NCBI RefSeq assembly: GCF_033473495.1
Contig: NC_088941.1
Location: forward strand, 620,001 to 684,000
Direction: 5' to 3'
Origin: Cercospora beticola
Taxonomy: Eukaryota; Ascomycota; Dothideomycetes; Mycosphaerellales; Mycosphaerellaceae
DNA length: 64,000 bases
The translations under genes were made by a program, and so were the position numbers. Of this stretch, positions 10,808 to 22,364 are shown one piece after another. Each line of letters opens with the position of its first letter. The first letter of the stretch is position 1. The notes below the pieces were generated by a model. The model had not been told where the DNA came from, made no database searches, and saw nothing but the letters and a program-made list of their open reading frames with translations.

Positions 10808-12075
10808 TTAGAAGATTGCCATCGCGTTAGGATGGCTTCCGACACCACCTGGCAAAAAGTTCATATCAGCAATGGCTCAAGACGAGACAACGACAATCTG
10901 GCCAGACTTACCTGGAACGTTCGACGGAGAGCTCGAAAAGAAAAACGCGTACTGTTTGTACTTTTTACAAGTTTCGGCCAGTTGCTCAAGATCCCACATC
11001 TCTCCAATTGGAAGGCCCCAAAGCGGTAGCAGATGAGCGTGCAAGACGTGAGGAGGCTTTGGTGGCCAAGCTTCGAAACCGGGAGTATCACCGGCCACGG
11101 CGCTGAAGTAGTTGTCATGGAGAAAGTCGAGCATTTCGCTCGTCTGTTCGACGCCCACAAATTCATGGGCGTAATCCTTGACATCTCCAAGTGCTTGGCG
11201 GGCTGCTGAGCTCATCCCGGTGTATGCATCAAGCCAGCCGGAACGTATTATCAGTATATCGCCGTACTGGAATTGCACTCCCTGAGCGTCCGCACAAGAT
11301 TTGAGTTCCTCTAGAGTGATCGGACGCGTGGTGAATGGGTCGTATGACTTTCCCAGATGACTCCACACATCAAGGAGAACAGCACGGCCTACCACACCGT
11401 GCTCTGCCCAGGACTGCATCCCACCGCTCCTTTGGGGACTTTCGATGTCCTCTTGTGTGATCTACATACCATTAGCATCCAGACACGCCTTTTACGGTCA
11501 TCAAGTAGCCTCACTCCATTGTAGAAAATCCATTTGTCGTTTTGTTTAGTCGCGACATGGCGATAGCCGTCCCACTGCAAACAAATGTCAACATTTCCTC
11601 ATCGCCCATCAGACTGGAGGTGAGCTCGCATTACCTGAGAACCACTCTGCGTATTCATGTGGAACAAGTCATCATTGCCTTGGCCACCGTTGAGCTTTTT
11701 GATCTCATGCTGGAACGGCTCTCGACCAAAGACCGGAGGACTAGGCAGATCGGACCGAAGACTGATCGTGTCAGTCCCATGGCAATTGATGGTAACGATT
11801 GCACACATATTTGCTGACTCACTCCAAGTTGATTGTCTCGCCTGTGCGAATAAGCTTGGCCGCCGCAAGCTTGCGGTCTGTCGTGAGCATGTTCAAGCGA
11901 CCGAGCTATGGTTGCAAATATTATATTAGAGTCGCCTGTGCTTGACGAGGTGTTTTCAACGAACCTCATCATCTTTTCCCCATAGCCATGCCGCTCCGGC
12001 AGGAGCATTGGGCAAACTGGGCAGCTCAGAGCGCTTGGGAAGAGCGGCTTGTGATGGGTCTAGTGGTGATGCCAT
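10808..12075 (-). CDS. Putative cyclase / kynurenine-formamidase-like metal hydrolase (PF04199 type)
   Basis: Six exons: 12075-11965, 11905-11823, 11761-11635, 11574-11515, 11461-10912 and 10848-10808; 323 aa. Joins rebuild family sequence at each junction, e.g. INLDLRSDLPSPP, SQWDGYRHV and the ending NVPGGVGSHPNAMAIF. The pattern WDGYRH...FYNG...GIVGR-like (VVGRAVLLDVW) ...GDILIIRSGW is that of the fungal putative-cyclase family, relatives of kynurenine formamidase and isatin hydrolase. These hydrolyse amide or ester/lactone-like bonds using a metal. The canonical HxGTHxDxP metal motif is not obvious in this fungal subgroup, so the chemistry is uncertain. In context it could open the lactone made by a BVMO (inference). 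Confidence 0.85.
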
Positions 12076-12254
12076 GGCCTCGCAATTGTATCATCAAGAT
12101 GGAGGCACCGACCCGTGTTCACGATTGCTCCTGAAATGCAGACCAGGTCTCAGATAGCAGGATGAGTGTTCCAGCACGACGAAAGGTGAATGGCTAGCCC
12201 TGCGCCGGGCAAACGGGCCGAATCGGAAAAGGCCTGCCTCGGGATGGATACTGG

Positions 12255-13762
12255 CTATAGTTTGCTCGAGGGCTGCGGAACAGGCAAGTCGACATCTTGG
12301 CTCAACTCATTCAACAGGATGGATGTGTTGATGTAGGCGGGGCTCAGCTGATCAAGAGCTGTGACGCCCAGAAGGCGCATCGTGGTCTGGATTTCGTCGT
12401 CCAGGACTGAAATTTTGATTAGCGCGGTTCGACTGCTTGATATTCTCACCGTGACTTACTCCGGATAGCACGATCAACGCCTGCAGTTCCGTAGCCACTG
12501 AGAGAGTACATGAACGTACGCCCCAGGCCAACGGCTTTTGCTCCCAAGCACAACGCTTTGACGACGTCCGAGCCACGGGTGACACCCCCGTCGAGATATA
12601 CATCTAGTTTGCTCAGGATGCTCGGACAGAACTTGCGAATCTCCAGCAATGTTTTGATCGAGCTTGGAGCATAGTCGAGCTGTCTGCCACCGTGATTGCT
12701 CAAGTAGATGGCATCTACGCCGGCTTCAGCCGCTAGCATGGCATCCTCGACTGACTGAACTCCCTTCAGCACGAGAGGTCCTGCATTGTCCCATGTCTCG
12801 CGGATCCACTTCAGGTCTTCCCATTCGAGAGTGCTTGAATGAGCACCCCTGAGCACTGGTGGATTGGATCCTACCGCTGTAGTTGCCGGATCTGCAGGTT
12901 CAATGCCTGCGTCATAATCGAGCTGTGCCTTGAGACGATCGTCTTCTTCCCGTTTGCCTATTACAGCCGAATCGATCGTTACAACCAGTGCCTTGCATCG
13001 GAGCCTTCGAGCTTCTTTGATGAGCTTTTTGGCACCAAACTTGTCGATCGGCACGTATAATTGAAACAGAAGCGCGCCCCGTTCGTTGGTCTCCGTGGCC
13101 ATACATTTGGCGATTTCGACGTGAGGAACAGAGCTGTATGTGCTACAACAATATGGAATGTTCCATTTCACAGCGCCTCGTCCCAAACACAGTTCACCAT
13201 CCTCGTGTCCCAGCTTGGCCAGAGCGGCTGGTGCAATGAAGACGGGAAGCGCACTGTCATGCGCCATGATTCGAGTCTTTGTGCTTATTTTGTCTACGCG
13301 ACGAAGAGTTCGTGGCCGAAAATGTATTTTAGTCCAGTCCTTGCGGTTTATTGCATCGGACTGTAAAGAATCGGCTGCAGAGCTGTAGTATATCCATGCT
13401 TTCTGTGACAAGAACTTCTGGGCTGTGCTTCTGAAGTCTCCCAAATTCTGGAGAGTTGTCAAGGGAGGGAGGCCATTTGTTTCCTTAGGTGGTGAACTCG
13501 GGGCATTCGCTGCATCCTGGCTATCCTCGGAAACATCGTACTCTCCCAGATGCTTCTCTTTGGGGAGTGTATCAATGGTTGCGGGAGGATGGATCAATTC
13601 GTACTCTTCAGTTGCGTCTTTCCCTCCATAGCGAAGAATGCTGCTCGCACCGCCAGGGTGGAAGTCCAAGAATTCGGTGAGATCATAGACCTTCCCTTGA
13701 ATTATGACCCAGCAAGAGGTCCGAGAGTTGTGCTTCTCCACTTCGCTTTTGTTGAGCCCCAT
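12255..13762 (-). CDS. Cytochrome b5-FMN 2-hydroxyacid dehydrogenase (L-lactate dehydrogenase/cytochrome b2-like)
   Basis: Exons 13762-12460 and 12406-12255 (donor GTAAGT, acceptor TTCAG) give 484 aa. Residues ~1-75 are a cytochrome b5 domain with HPGG (35-38) and a second heme His (58). Residues ~105-470 are the FMN-binding TIM barrel: LGHEDGE, FQLYV, CKALVVTIDSAVIGKRE, the active-site LSNHGGRQLDY (His357, Arg360), and YLDGGVTRGSDVVKALCLGAKAVGLGR. It oxidises a 2-hydroxyacid to a 2-oxoacid. Unlike yeast Cyb2 the start MGLNKSEVEKHN sits right at the b5 fold, so no mitochondrial presequence is seen from this ATG. A longer frame upstream to 13918 adds ~50 residues that do not look like a clean presequence. 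Confidence 0.9.
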
Positions 13763-14529
13763 GTCTGCGACAGATTCGGTAGTACTCCAGGCGTCTTCAC
13801 GCGTCTGCGATGGCTTGCTGTGGTGTCCACAAGACCACCGGGTCCGCAATAGGTCAATGCTGACAAAGGTTGCGGGAAAAGGAGCCGCTCTCGGAATGAC
13901 ATTGCCGGCCACGAGCATGCACGATCGACTTACCGGCTGACCCTAGAATATTGCCATGACATAGACTGTGATGACATGGTAGCCTGGTACAGACAAATTG
14001 TGCTTATTGGTACATAGGGAATGGATACTTGCCGAGAAGAGGTGTGAGCAGAGGCGTATGGACCTCCGCAGGAACATATCTCGAACGCGTCTGCCATGAG
14101 AGCTACGAGCAGCTACTGCACCCGAGACTAGTCTTGACGCGTCCGATACTCTTGTCTCGCGCCAAGCTAGTGACTAGCAGAGGCCGACTTTTGATTTGTA
14201 CAGTTTGATGCAGGTTGTTCATCAAACGTGGAAGGTGGGTGGCACAGTTTGCAGGTTGCACTTGATGCCTGAGGCTGCAACAAAGGTTGGACGTTTCCAC
14301 TTTTTCTCTGCGCTCTGGATAACCAACAAAAGTCTTGTTACACTTTTCCACGCCCAGAGGTATGAGCAAGAATCACAATCCTCAAGAAAGGGACGGTCTA
14401 TCGCAGCCAAAATGATAACCAGATCGACGGACCTTCAAGCTTTGCAGGAGTTTCCTTGAGGCTGCTCCGGCATCGAAACGGAATACGTTGGTCATACACA
14501 TCGTCTTTCAAGTCTGGCCTTGCGAAGCA
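13763..14529. other. Intergenic, promoter side of the FMN dehydrogenase
   Basis: About 770 bases between the FMN dehydrogenase start and the end of the acyl-CoA ligase. Short ORFs on both strands show no domain or splice support. I see no repeat or RNA gene. Confidence 0.45.
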
Positions 14530-16325
14530 CTATAGCTTTGGCCGGGGAGCAGGCTCAGCCGCAGCCCTCAATTCTTTCCTCAGAATCTTCCCGGACATGC
14601 TCTTCGGAATCTCAGGCAAGAAGACCACCCCGCCACGAAGCTGTTTGTATGGAGCCAGATTGTTTTTAACGAAGTCTCGCACCTCCTTCTCGGTGATGTT
14701 TGAAGCCCCAACAGCATGCACCACATACGCTCTGGGCACCTCGGTCTGCTGGGCCGCGTCCCAGACGCCAATGACGGCCGCATCTGCGATTTTCGGATGT
14801 GAGATCAAGAGTGCCTCAAGTTCTGCAGGCGCTATCTGCATAGCCTTGTACTTGATCAACTCTTTTTTGCGATCCACGATATACACACGATTGTTGATGA
14901 TAGTGGCGATGTCTCCAGTTCGGTAGAAGCCGTCAAGGAAGGCGTCTTTGTTGATATCCGGACGATTGTGATACCCCTGGGAAAGAATTGGTCCTGCAAG
15001 CAGTAGCTCGCCAGGCTCATTGGGTGGCACGTCTTGATCCTGTTCGTCCACAAGACGTGCCGTCGTATTCGGACAAAGGTCGCCGACACTCCACGTCTCA
15101 TCCACAATATGGTAGTCCTGGGAGCATACCGAGCCGCTCGTCTCTGTCGTGCCGTAGGTCTGTGTCATGAGCGCATTTCCCCTACCGAGCTTCTGCCGCA
15201 CTTGCTGAGCAGTTGCATAGCCTAGCGGGGCAGAACCCGTCGTGGCCACTCTCAGGCCGTCGAAATGGTCTGTGACTTCAGCGGACTTGGCAATACGTAG
15301 CCACACCGGAGGCACCGTGAACTGGAAACCAGGCCTGTACCGTCGGTGATATTCTATGAAGGCATGGAATTCGTACTTCGGCATCCAGTACGTTGTGCCG
15401 CCCATGTAGAATGGATTTGTAGAATACATGTCGATGCCTGCAATCCCCATGGGTAGGTGGGCGATGGTATCAAAGCGAAATGTGGGATCTCGCTTCTTGA
15501 ACTTACTGCACAGAGTGGTTAGCAATGGACTCAAACAAATGCTTGCTGACAAAACAACTAACCGAGCTACATGCATGGTCACGACCAAATTCGCCACCAG
15601 ACCTTGGTGAGCGATGCGCACGCCTTTAGGCAACCCTGTAGTGCCAGATGAGTACAACAGGGCTATTGTCTGCGACGCGAGTATCTTTGGGTCTTCTATC
15701 CGGGGCCAGTTCAGCTTCTGGCCTTTGCACGCTGCCAGCACATCGCGGCTGTTATCAGCTTGCAATAATCTGAAGCGACCAGGGCGGTCATTGTCCAGCA
15801 CAATTATACGCTGCGCGGCGATACCGGATAGCTTTGCTGCAGCTATTGTGACTTCGAGACAATCTGCTGAGCAAACTAACACGCTTGCACCACCGTCGTC
15901 AATCTGGCGAGCAATCTCTGGCGCTGTGAAAGAGGTGCTCGCCGAGCTGAAGATACCACCTGCTGCCAGCACGGCATAGAAGAGATTGGGCAGGAACACA
16001 CTTCCATTGCAGATCGAAAGCACGACGTCCTTGCCTGGAGCATGTCTGCCAACATCGAACTGTTCTCGAAGAGCATATGCGACACGTTTCACCAGATCGC
16101 GGGCATCGGACTTGGTAACAAAGTTGTGTGGGTTGGCTGCCTCAACGTGTACCTTTGTGTCTTCTTTTGCGAGACATACGGTGGATTCTGTTACGACTAG
16201 AGTCAGACATATTGTCACCATGTCAAGAGCTATCTCTTGATTGACTTACCGAATAGGAGCGTAAGCAGATCCAGTTGCGGAATATCGAGATCCTTCTCCC
16301 GAGAGCGATAATATACTGGAGCCAT
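14530..16325 (-). CDS. 4-coumarate-CoA ligase-like acyl-CoA synthetase, PTS1-like C-terminus
   Basis: Exons 16325-16250, 16187-15563 and 15505-14530 give 558 aa. The 57-nt second intron (GTTAGT, TGCTAAC, GCAG) is in frame and hidden inside the ORF; splicing gives ARKFKKRDPTFRFD. The AMP-binding P-loop YSSGTTGLPKG is at about 204-214, followed by YGTTETSG, YRTGDIATI and the C-terminal lysine motif PKSMSGKILRKEL. The enzyme activates a carboxylic acid to its CoA thioester through an acyl-adenylate. The last three residues PKL are a tolerated variant of the SKL peroxisomal signal. The first intron acceptor is ambiguous (16187 or 16197, both in frame differing by about three residues). Confidence 0.92.
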
Positions 16326-16708
16326 TGTTGTTGAAGAATATTCACGCTTCAAGCATGGCTGGCTCTGATGTCTCTGATCACTTGACGCGTCGCCATGTGA
16401 TTGGAGATGCAGCGGGGCACAACCGCTACGGAAAACACACCTTGGCAGCATTTTCCAGACGTTGCGGTCTCGGCAGCCGACTTCCGTTTCGTACATGCAT
16501 CACACAAGCTCTTGCCACGACGAGTCCGAGCTGGTCAGTAAGAGGACTTCGCATGGAATAATACATGATTCTGGTCAATCATATTCAGTAGCCTCATCTG
16601 TTGCACAAAAGCTCACTTGCTTCTCATCTCACACAGGAATGCGATTAATGTACAAAGACTGCGATATCGAATTCCCTAATGCTCAGGTACAACCTTCGAT
16701 CATAACTC
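16326..16708. other. Intergenic, upstream of the acyl-CoA ligase
   Basis: About 380 bases between the ligase start codon and the end of BVMO 2, both on the - strand. It should contain the ligase promoter. No supported ORF. Confidence 0.45.
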
Positions 16709-18830
16709 TCAAGTATCTGGCAAATTAGTTACAGCTTCAGGCACTGGTATAGGGGCAAAACTTGGCACATCCCACTCTTCCTGTCGGTCTTCATCGTCCA
16801 CTGTGCCCAGGAACCAAGTAAGATCTTGGCCGCTGAGATCGCGAGCAGAGTAGCCGTTTCCTAGCCAATTCCACATATTCGGTGACCGGTACTCAATATC
16901 GTAATCCTGGAATCGACATTTCTGCATGAGCATCATGTACTGGTTGCGTGTCCCAGGGTGTAGCATAATCCGGCCCTCGATCCTGTTGCCTTTGAACCAG
17001 CTTCGGCAAGGCGCATTCCAGACGGTCCTGTCGTTGAATAGATCTGCATGCTCGGCATATTGATCGATGACCGTCTGTTTCGGAGTGACGCTTTTGACGT
17101 CCTCGAGTTGGATATGCTCAATCATCTGCAGGATGTATTTGATGAAGACATCGATCATTGGCATAGCACTTCCTTGCCCGAGCGGTCCATAGGGGCCATA
17201 CACTGTCATGTAGTTTGGCATTTGTGGTGCTGCCACACCAAGATAGCCAACTGGCTTTTCTCGATATAGGTCCTGCAAATTCACTCCATTCGCAATGATC
17301 GGAAAACGAGGGACCCAGGAGGTGTCAAAGCCGGTCTGTCTCAGTCAGTATGGCCTCCAGCTACACCCGAAGTATTGGGCAAACTTACTGCGCAAATTAT
17401 GACGTCCACTTCGTGCTCTGTTCCGTCAGGGGACAAGAATCCCTTGGCTGTGATGCGGTCCAGTCCGCCTCCAGTGAAGGTAGTCACATTCGGTTGAATC
17501 AAAGCTTCAATGTATCCTGTCCCGGGACTAGAACCTTGTGAGCGAGCGGCAGGGCGAACGTCAAGTCTGCGGGACGTGTTCTTTCGAGACTTACGTAGGA
17601 CGTTTGCATCCAACAGGAAATTGCTTCGGGATCAGAGCTTCTGCTAGACTCTGATCACCGACCAACTTCTTTTCCATCTGCTTTCGGGCGTACTAGACTC
17701 TGTCAGCTCCGAAGATGTTCTCTGGGGCTGTAACCCAACTTACGTCTCCCGCTCCCCGGGACTCCGGGCTGTTTCGATGGAACCCTGCAAATCTCGAGAC
17801 CATCTCGGTCTCCACGTTCTTGCGATATTTGAGATATTGTTCCTTGTCGTCTCGCATAACGGCCTTTTGTTCCTCTGTGTCTGATCATGATTGTAAGTAA
17901 GATTAGTATTGAAAGTATCGAGCCCACACTCACACTTGAAGTTGCCCCCGTCCTTGCCAGCCCACTTTTGTGCGAACCCGGGAGTCATCCACGTAGGCGA
18001 ACGGATCCAAGTGTACAGGTGATCCACGTAAGGCTGAATCTCAGCAACGATTTGAATTCCGCTCGACCCGTTGCCGACAACGGCAACTCGTTTCTTCTCA
18101 AGGGTGAGGTTCTCGGGGTAATTGGCTGTGTGAGCAATGACACCCTTGAAGTCTTTAAGGCCGTCAATGTTTGGCATGTGCCAGGCACTGCGAGTGGAAT
18201 AAGTAAGATCTTCATTAGTGATCCGTGGCAGGCTTACTTCAAGAATCCCATAGCATTGACGAACACTTCAGCTTCATCGACGAACTGCTTCCCAGTCGCA
18301 AGGTCTGTAATTGTGATTCTCCAGCGTCCGTCGGCATCTTGCCATTCGGCATGATCGACACGATGTCGAAGCTTAATGAAATGTGCGAGATTAAAATTCT
18401 TGACGGTGTTCTTGAAGTACTGTTGGATTTCTGCTCCACCAGAATAGTAGTGTGACCAGACTTCGGGATTCCAGATGTACTGATAGATGACACTGGGAAT
18501 GTCACATGCCACACCTCTATCAAATTTGGATTAGGAAGTTGTCTTTATGTTCAAATATTGGTGGACTCACGGGTAACGATTCTCTAGCCAAGTCCCGCCG
18601 ATATCCTCATTTTTCTCGTATATGACCAGATCCACATTTTGTGCATCGTCCTGGATATACTTTGCAAGACAGATCCCAGAGGCACCGGCACCAGCACAAA
18701 TCACCCTTATGGGCCGATGTTGGCCTGAGCAGTCCTCTTTGATTGTGTACCCGCGATCATTAGTAGTCTTCCAGCCGTATGACTTGGGTTTTTGGTCCCA
18801 GGGAACTTCTGTGCCATTCGTGTTTGCCAT
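16709..18830 (-). CDS. Baeyer-Villiger-type FAD monooxygenase 2
   Basis: Seven exons: 18830-18571, 18516-18238, 18187-17934, 17880-17744, 17692-17595, 17527-17389 and 17335-16709; 597 aa. FAD motif GAGASG at about 47-52, [10 protein letters not shown] after it, NADPH motif GNGSSG at about 218-223. The BVMO fingerprint is [12 protein letters not shown] (193-204), with Tyr where Trp is usual. The splice pattern differs from BVMO 1 although overall layout is similar (same LENRYPGxxCDxPS start and a ~200-residue C-terminal exon), so they are old paralogues, not a recent duplication. It is expected to oxidise a ketone to an ester or lactone. No peroxisomal tag at the end (LPDT). Confidence 0.9.
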
Positions 18831-19241
18831 TTTCCTCTCCAATAACGAATTGATGCTGTATGTCAATAGTGGTATAGGACATAGGTGCGGAGACGCGGCC
18901 CGTGCTGCACTGAGAGCGAAGATCTGGAGGTGGCATGTTTTCCGCAGCATTTGCCGCAGCTGTCACGATGTCATCGTCATTACTCCCTAACAATTGGTCC
19001 GCTGTGTGCTGTCCAGCAACTGTAAAGTACTGGCCATACGGCGATTGGCCCATAGCAGTGCTGGTCAAAAAAGAGAGACAAGATCGAGCTGACGTAACTC
19101 CCATCAAATGGCAACGAATGATTCACAGCATGCCGTGGTTCACTGGTTTGATATGACCGACAGCTGCTTGACTACTGCATAACGATCATTGTTGTCAAGT
19201 TTTCTCATGCTAAATTATCTAAGTGTGATACTGTTGCTATA
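18831..19241. other. Intergenic, upstream of BVMO 2
   Basis: About 410 bases upstream of BVMO 2 (reading -) and downstream of the aldehyde dehydrogenase. No supported ORF or RNA. Confidence 0.45.
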
Positions 19242-20732
19242 TCACATCTTGATGTGGATTGTCTTTGGTTGCAGATACTCCTTGAGACCTGCAGCACCCG
19301 ATTCTCGTCCATAACCAGATTGCTTGACTACATATTCGTTAGCAAATGCACTCTGATCTTTGGAACATTCTCACTTACATCCGCCGAAAGGCGTTGCTGT
19401 GCTGGTCGTGAAAGCGCTGTTGATACCAACAGTTCCAGCCTCGATCTGTCCTGCAACACGGAGGGCGCGTGCGGCATCGGTAGTGAAGATTGTGGATCCC
19501 AAACCATAGCTTGTGTTGTTGGCCAGGGCAATGCCCTCTTCCTCGGTCTTGAATGTCTTCAATGCTATGACGGGCCCGAAAATCTCGTCGGTGAACACTT
19601 TCGCATTGACGTCGGGGTTGAGAATCACTGTCGGTTCCACATAGGATCCCTTCTTGCCTTTGCGGATACCTCCTGTCAAATATTCCACTCCGTTCGCTCG
19701 AGCGTCGTCCAGCATTCCCATGACCCGGTCGAATTGTGCTTGATCAGCTAGGGGTCCGAAGACTGTCTCGGATTTCGAAGGGTCGCCCATCGACTCGCCC
19801 GCCTTTTCAAAGGCACCCTTAATAGCTTCAATGAACTTGGGAGCGATGTTTTCCTGTACCAAGACGCGGGTAGCAGCAAAGCAGACTTGGCCGCTGTTCA
19901 TCAGGAAGTTCACAGAGTTCTGCTGCACGGCGTTCTCTAGGTCTGCATCATCGAATACGAGGGCCGGTGACTTTCCGCCAAGTTCGAGAGACACTTTCTT
20001 GAAGTTGGACTTCGCTGCAGCAACGGCTACAGCACGACCAGCGGGTGCCGAACCAGTGAAGGCAATCTTTGATACGTCCGTGTGGGAAGCCAGCATTGCT
20101 CCCACGGCACCACCACCAGACACGATGTTGACGACTCCTGCAGGGATTCCTGCTTTGGTGAGGAGTTCGCCATACCTTGCAAGGGCCAGAGGAGATTTCT
20201 CAGAGGCCTTGATGACAAACGTGTTGCCTGTAGCCAACGCAGGTGCCATCTTCCACGCTGCGAGAATATGTGTGCCGTTCCATGCGTTGATACCAGCGCA
20301 GACACCGAGGGGCTCGTATTGCACGATCTTGTAGGTGCCATCTTCGTCTGGTGGGAAGCTCTCGCCGGCTACCTTGCCACAGAAGCCCGCATAGTACCGC
20401 CAATATTCCACAGCTCCTTGTACGAAGGCTTTTGCGAGTGTCATGGGTTGACCCATGCAGATAGACTCCAGCCTGCCTAGCTCTTCACTCTCTGCCTCGA
20501 GGATATCTGCGAACTTGAGCATCATGTTGCGTCGTGTTGTCGAAGCAGTCATTCTCCATTTTGGGAAAGCTTTCTTAGCAGCTGCAACTGCGTTGTCAAC
20601 ATCCTGTTGAGTGGCCACCTGTATCTGATCCGTGACCAGATCGTCGTTGTCGGGGTTGCGGACACTGAGCCTCTCAGGCGACGATGCGTCGACGTACTGC
20701 CCGTCAATAAAAAGTCGTGTTTCGTAAGACAT
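19242..20732 (-). CDS. NAD(P)-dependent aldehyde dehydrogenase
   Basis: Exons 20732-19379 and 19327-19242 (donor GTAAGT, branch TGCTAAC, acceptor GTAG) give 479 aa, ending GFKQSGYGRE...TIHIKM as in typical ALDHs. The start at 20732 is the first ATG; the six bases before it only extend to a TTG. Catalytic Cys is in SGQVCFAATR (about 284) and the general base Glu in LELGGKSP (about 250). The usual PWNFP is AWNGTHIL, which is found in sub-groups that act on aromatic or other unusual aldehydes. It oxidises an aldehyde to the acid, which the neighbouring ligase could then activate. It is divergently arranged with the aldolase gene. Confidence 0.94.
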
Positions 20733-20974
20733 ATTCAATTACTTGTGACTTGTGAATCCAATTTGTTCTGTTGATGCAAGCTTGTCGAAGCAGCTTGAGT
20801 GCTTTGATAGTTCTAAAGTGGGGTCGGAAACAAGAGCCGATACAAAGATGCACCGGTTTGGCGCGCTGAACACTCCACTCCGCCATCGTAATTTTAGCAG
20901 TTTGATCTTTGAGGCTATCATAGTGAACACTGCTTGAAGTTCCTAATCTTGAGACAACCACCTTACCATACACA
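20733..20974. promoter_or_regulatory. Divergent promoter between aldehyde dehydrogenase and aldolase
   Basis: Only 242 bases separate two outward-facing start codons, so both promoters must overlap here. This is a good place to look for the binding site of the cluster regulator. No motif is certain by eye. Confidence 0.6.
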
Positions 20975-21844
20975 ATGTCGTCTCCTTCGTCAAATCCATC
21001 GTTCGTAGCTCGGTTGAAGTCACTACCGGCGTCTTCTCCCGCCTTGGGAACGGTCTTGACGTTGGCATCGCCCATGATCGCGCAAGTCACGGCGACTTCG
21101 GGGACAGACTTCATCATGATCGATGCCGAACACGCACCTTTGACATTCGACATAGTCACGCAGATGGTCCACGGTTTTATGTCAGTGGCGACCACATCCG
21201 TGAAGCATGCCTTGATCCGCATACCATCCCACGATCTTGCATGGATCAAATGGGCTCTAGACAGTGGCTGCTCTGGTATCGTTATTCCCATGGTCAACTC
21301 AGCTACCGAGATGGAGGCCATTCTTGATCGTTCACTATATCCGCCCCGTGGCAGGCGAAGCTTCGGACCCCTCTACGCCCCTTTCGCTGCAGGAGGCAAC
21401 GCCGCATCGTCATATGCTGGGCCTGGGGAATACTTCCAGAGGGCACGACGCGGTGAAATAGCTATCATTCCTATGATTGAATCAAAGCAAGGGCTGGAAA
21501 ACTGTGACGAAATCCTTAGATTGGACGGTGTTGATGGGGTTTTCATTGGCCCAGCAGATCTTAGACTGTCGATCGATCTGGAGCCAGCAATTGATGGAGA
21601 GGAGCCTGAGTTCTTGGCCGCTTTGGACAAAATCACCAAAGCTGCGAAGAAACACGGCAAAGTTGTCGGTTGTATGGGAATAGGAGAAGAGGCATCGTAC
21701 AAGCGAGGGTCTGAAGGCATGGACTTCTTACTGTCAACATTTGATTACGGAGCAATACTTGGTGGATATAATGCTGATCTAGCCAAGGCAAGATCTGGCG
21801 TGGACAGAGCTCGAAAGGCCTCCGCACCACGGTCAGAGCTTTGA
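20975..21844 (+). CDS. HpcH/HpaI-type class II pyruvate aldolase
   Basis: Intronless, 289 aa. Family landmarks: LGTVLTLASPMIAQVTATSG, DFIMIDAEHAPL with the active-site His, a conserved Arg in LIRIP, GIVIPMVNSATE, and metal ligands in PMIESKQGLENCDEI (Glu) and FIGPADLRLS (Asp). Enzymes of the family cleave 4-hydroxy-2-oxoacids to pyruvate (or a related oxoacid) plus an aldehyde, as in 2,4-dihydroxyhept-2-ene-1,7-dioate aldolase. The aldehyde could feed the dehydrogenase encoded next to it. It ends in SEL, which is only weakly like a PTS1. Confidence 0.9.
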   Translation: MSSPSSNPSFVARLKSLPASSPALGTVLTLASPMIAQVTATSGTDFIMIDAEHAPLTFDIVTQMVHGFMSVATTSVKHALIRIPSHDLAWIKWALDSGCSGIVIPMVNSATEMEAILDRSLYPPRGRRSFGPLYAPFAAGGNAASSYAGPGEYFQRARRGEIAIIPMIESKQGLENCDEILRLDGVDGVFIGPADLRLSIDLEPAIDGEEPEFLAALDKITKAAKKHGKVVGCMGIGEEASYKRGSEGMDFLLSTFDYGAILGGYNADLAKARSGVDRARKASAPRSEL

Positions 21845-22364
21845 TATCAAGCTGGAGGGCATGAGTCGTGGCACGTGTGTTCTAGTATATCATTCGCAGT
21901 AGAAACAAGACTCTACCCTAGGCGACATGACCCAACAAAAGGGCTTATCCTCAATGTCGCCGTCCGTGAGACGATGTTCGGTCCCCCTTATATCACTCTG
22001 TCGAACGCCAGTCTGTCGTTGTGCTGCTGAGGGTCGCTACCAAAGCCTGCAATAAGTGCAGGACTACTCTCATGCAGCTCGCTGGTCAAGTGATGAGTTC
22101 CAGAATGGGTAATGCGACAGATACGTATCCTTGCTTGCAACGCCTTTGATGCCATACCGCAGACTGAAGGGCGTAGTGGTTGCTCGGAAAATTTATCCGA
22201 CGGGTTCCCGGGCTGTAACATTTCACTCAGGGCACCCGTCGATCCGAGGGGTAACAAGATTGCGTCACACGTATCTTCAGGACATAGCTTGCACGTAGGT
22301 CTTAATCGAAGTCTGCTCTATACACGCTCACAAACAATACTATAACTATCTATATTCCACCATC
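21845..22364. other. Intergenic, promoter of dioxygenase 2
   Basis: About 520 bases between two same-direction genes. No supported ORF; presumably aldolase 3' UTR and dioxygenase 2 promoter. Confidence 0.45.

Noticed and set aside
16709..18830. BVMO 2 as a recent duplicate of BVMO 1
   Set aside because: Intron positions differ and the proteins are only similar at family level.
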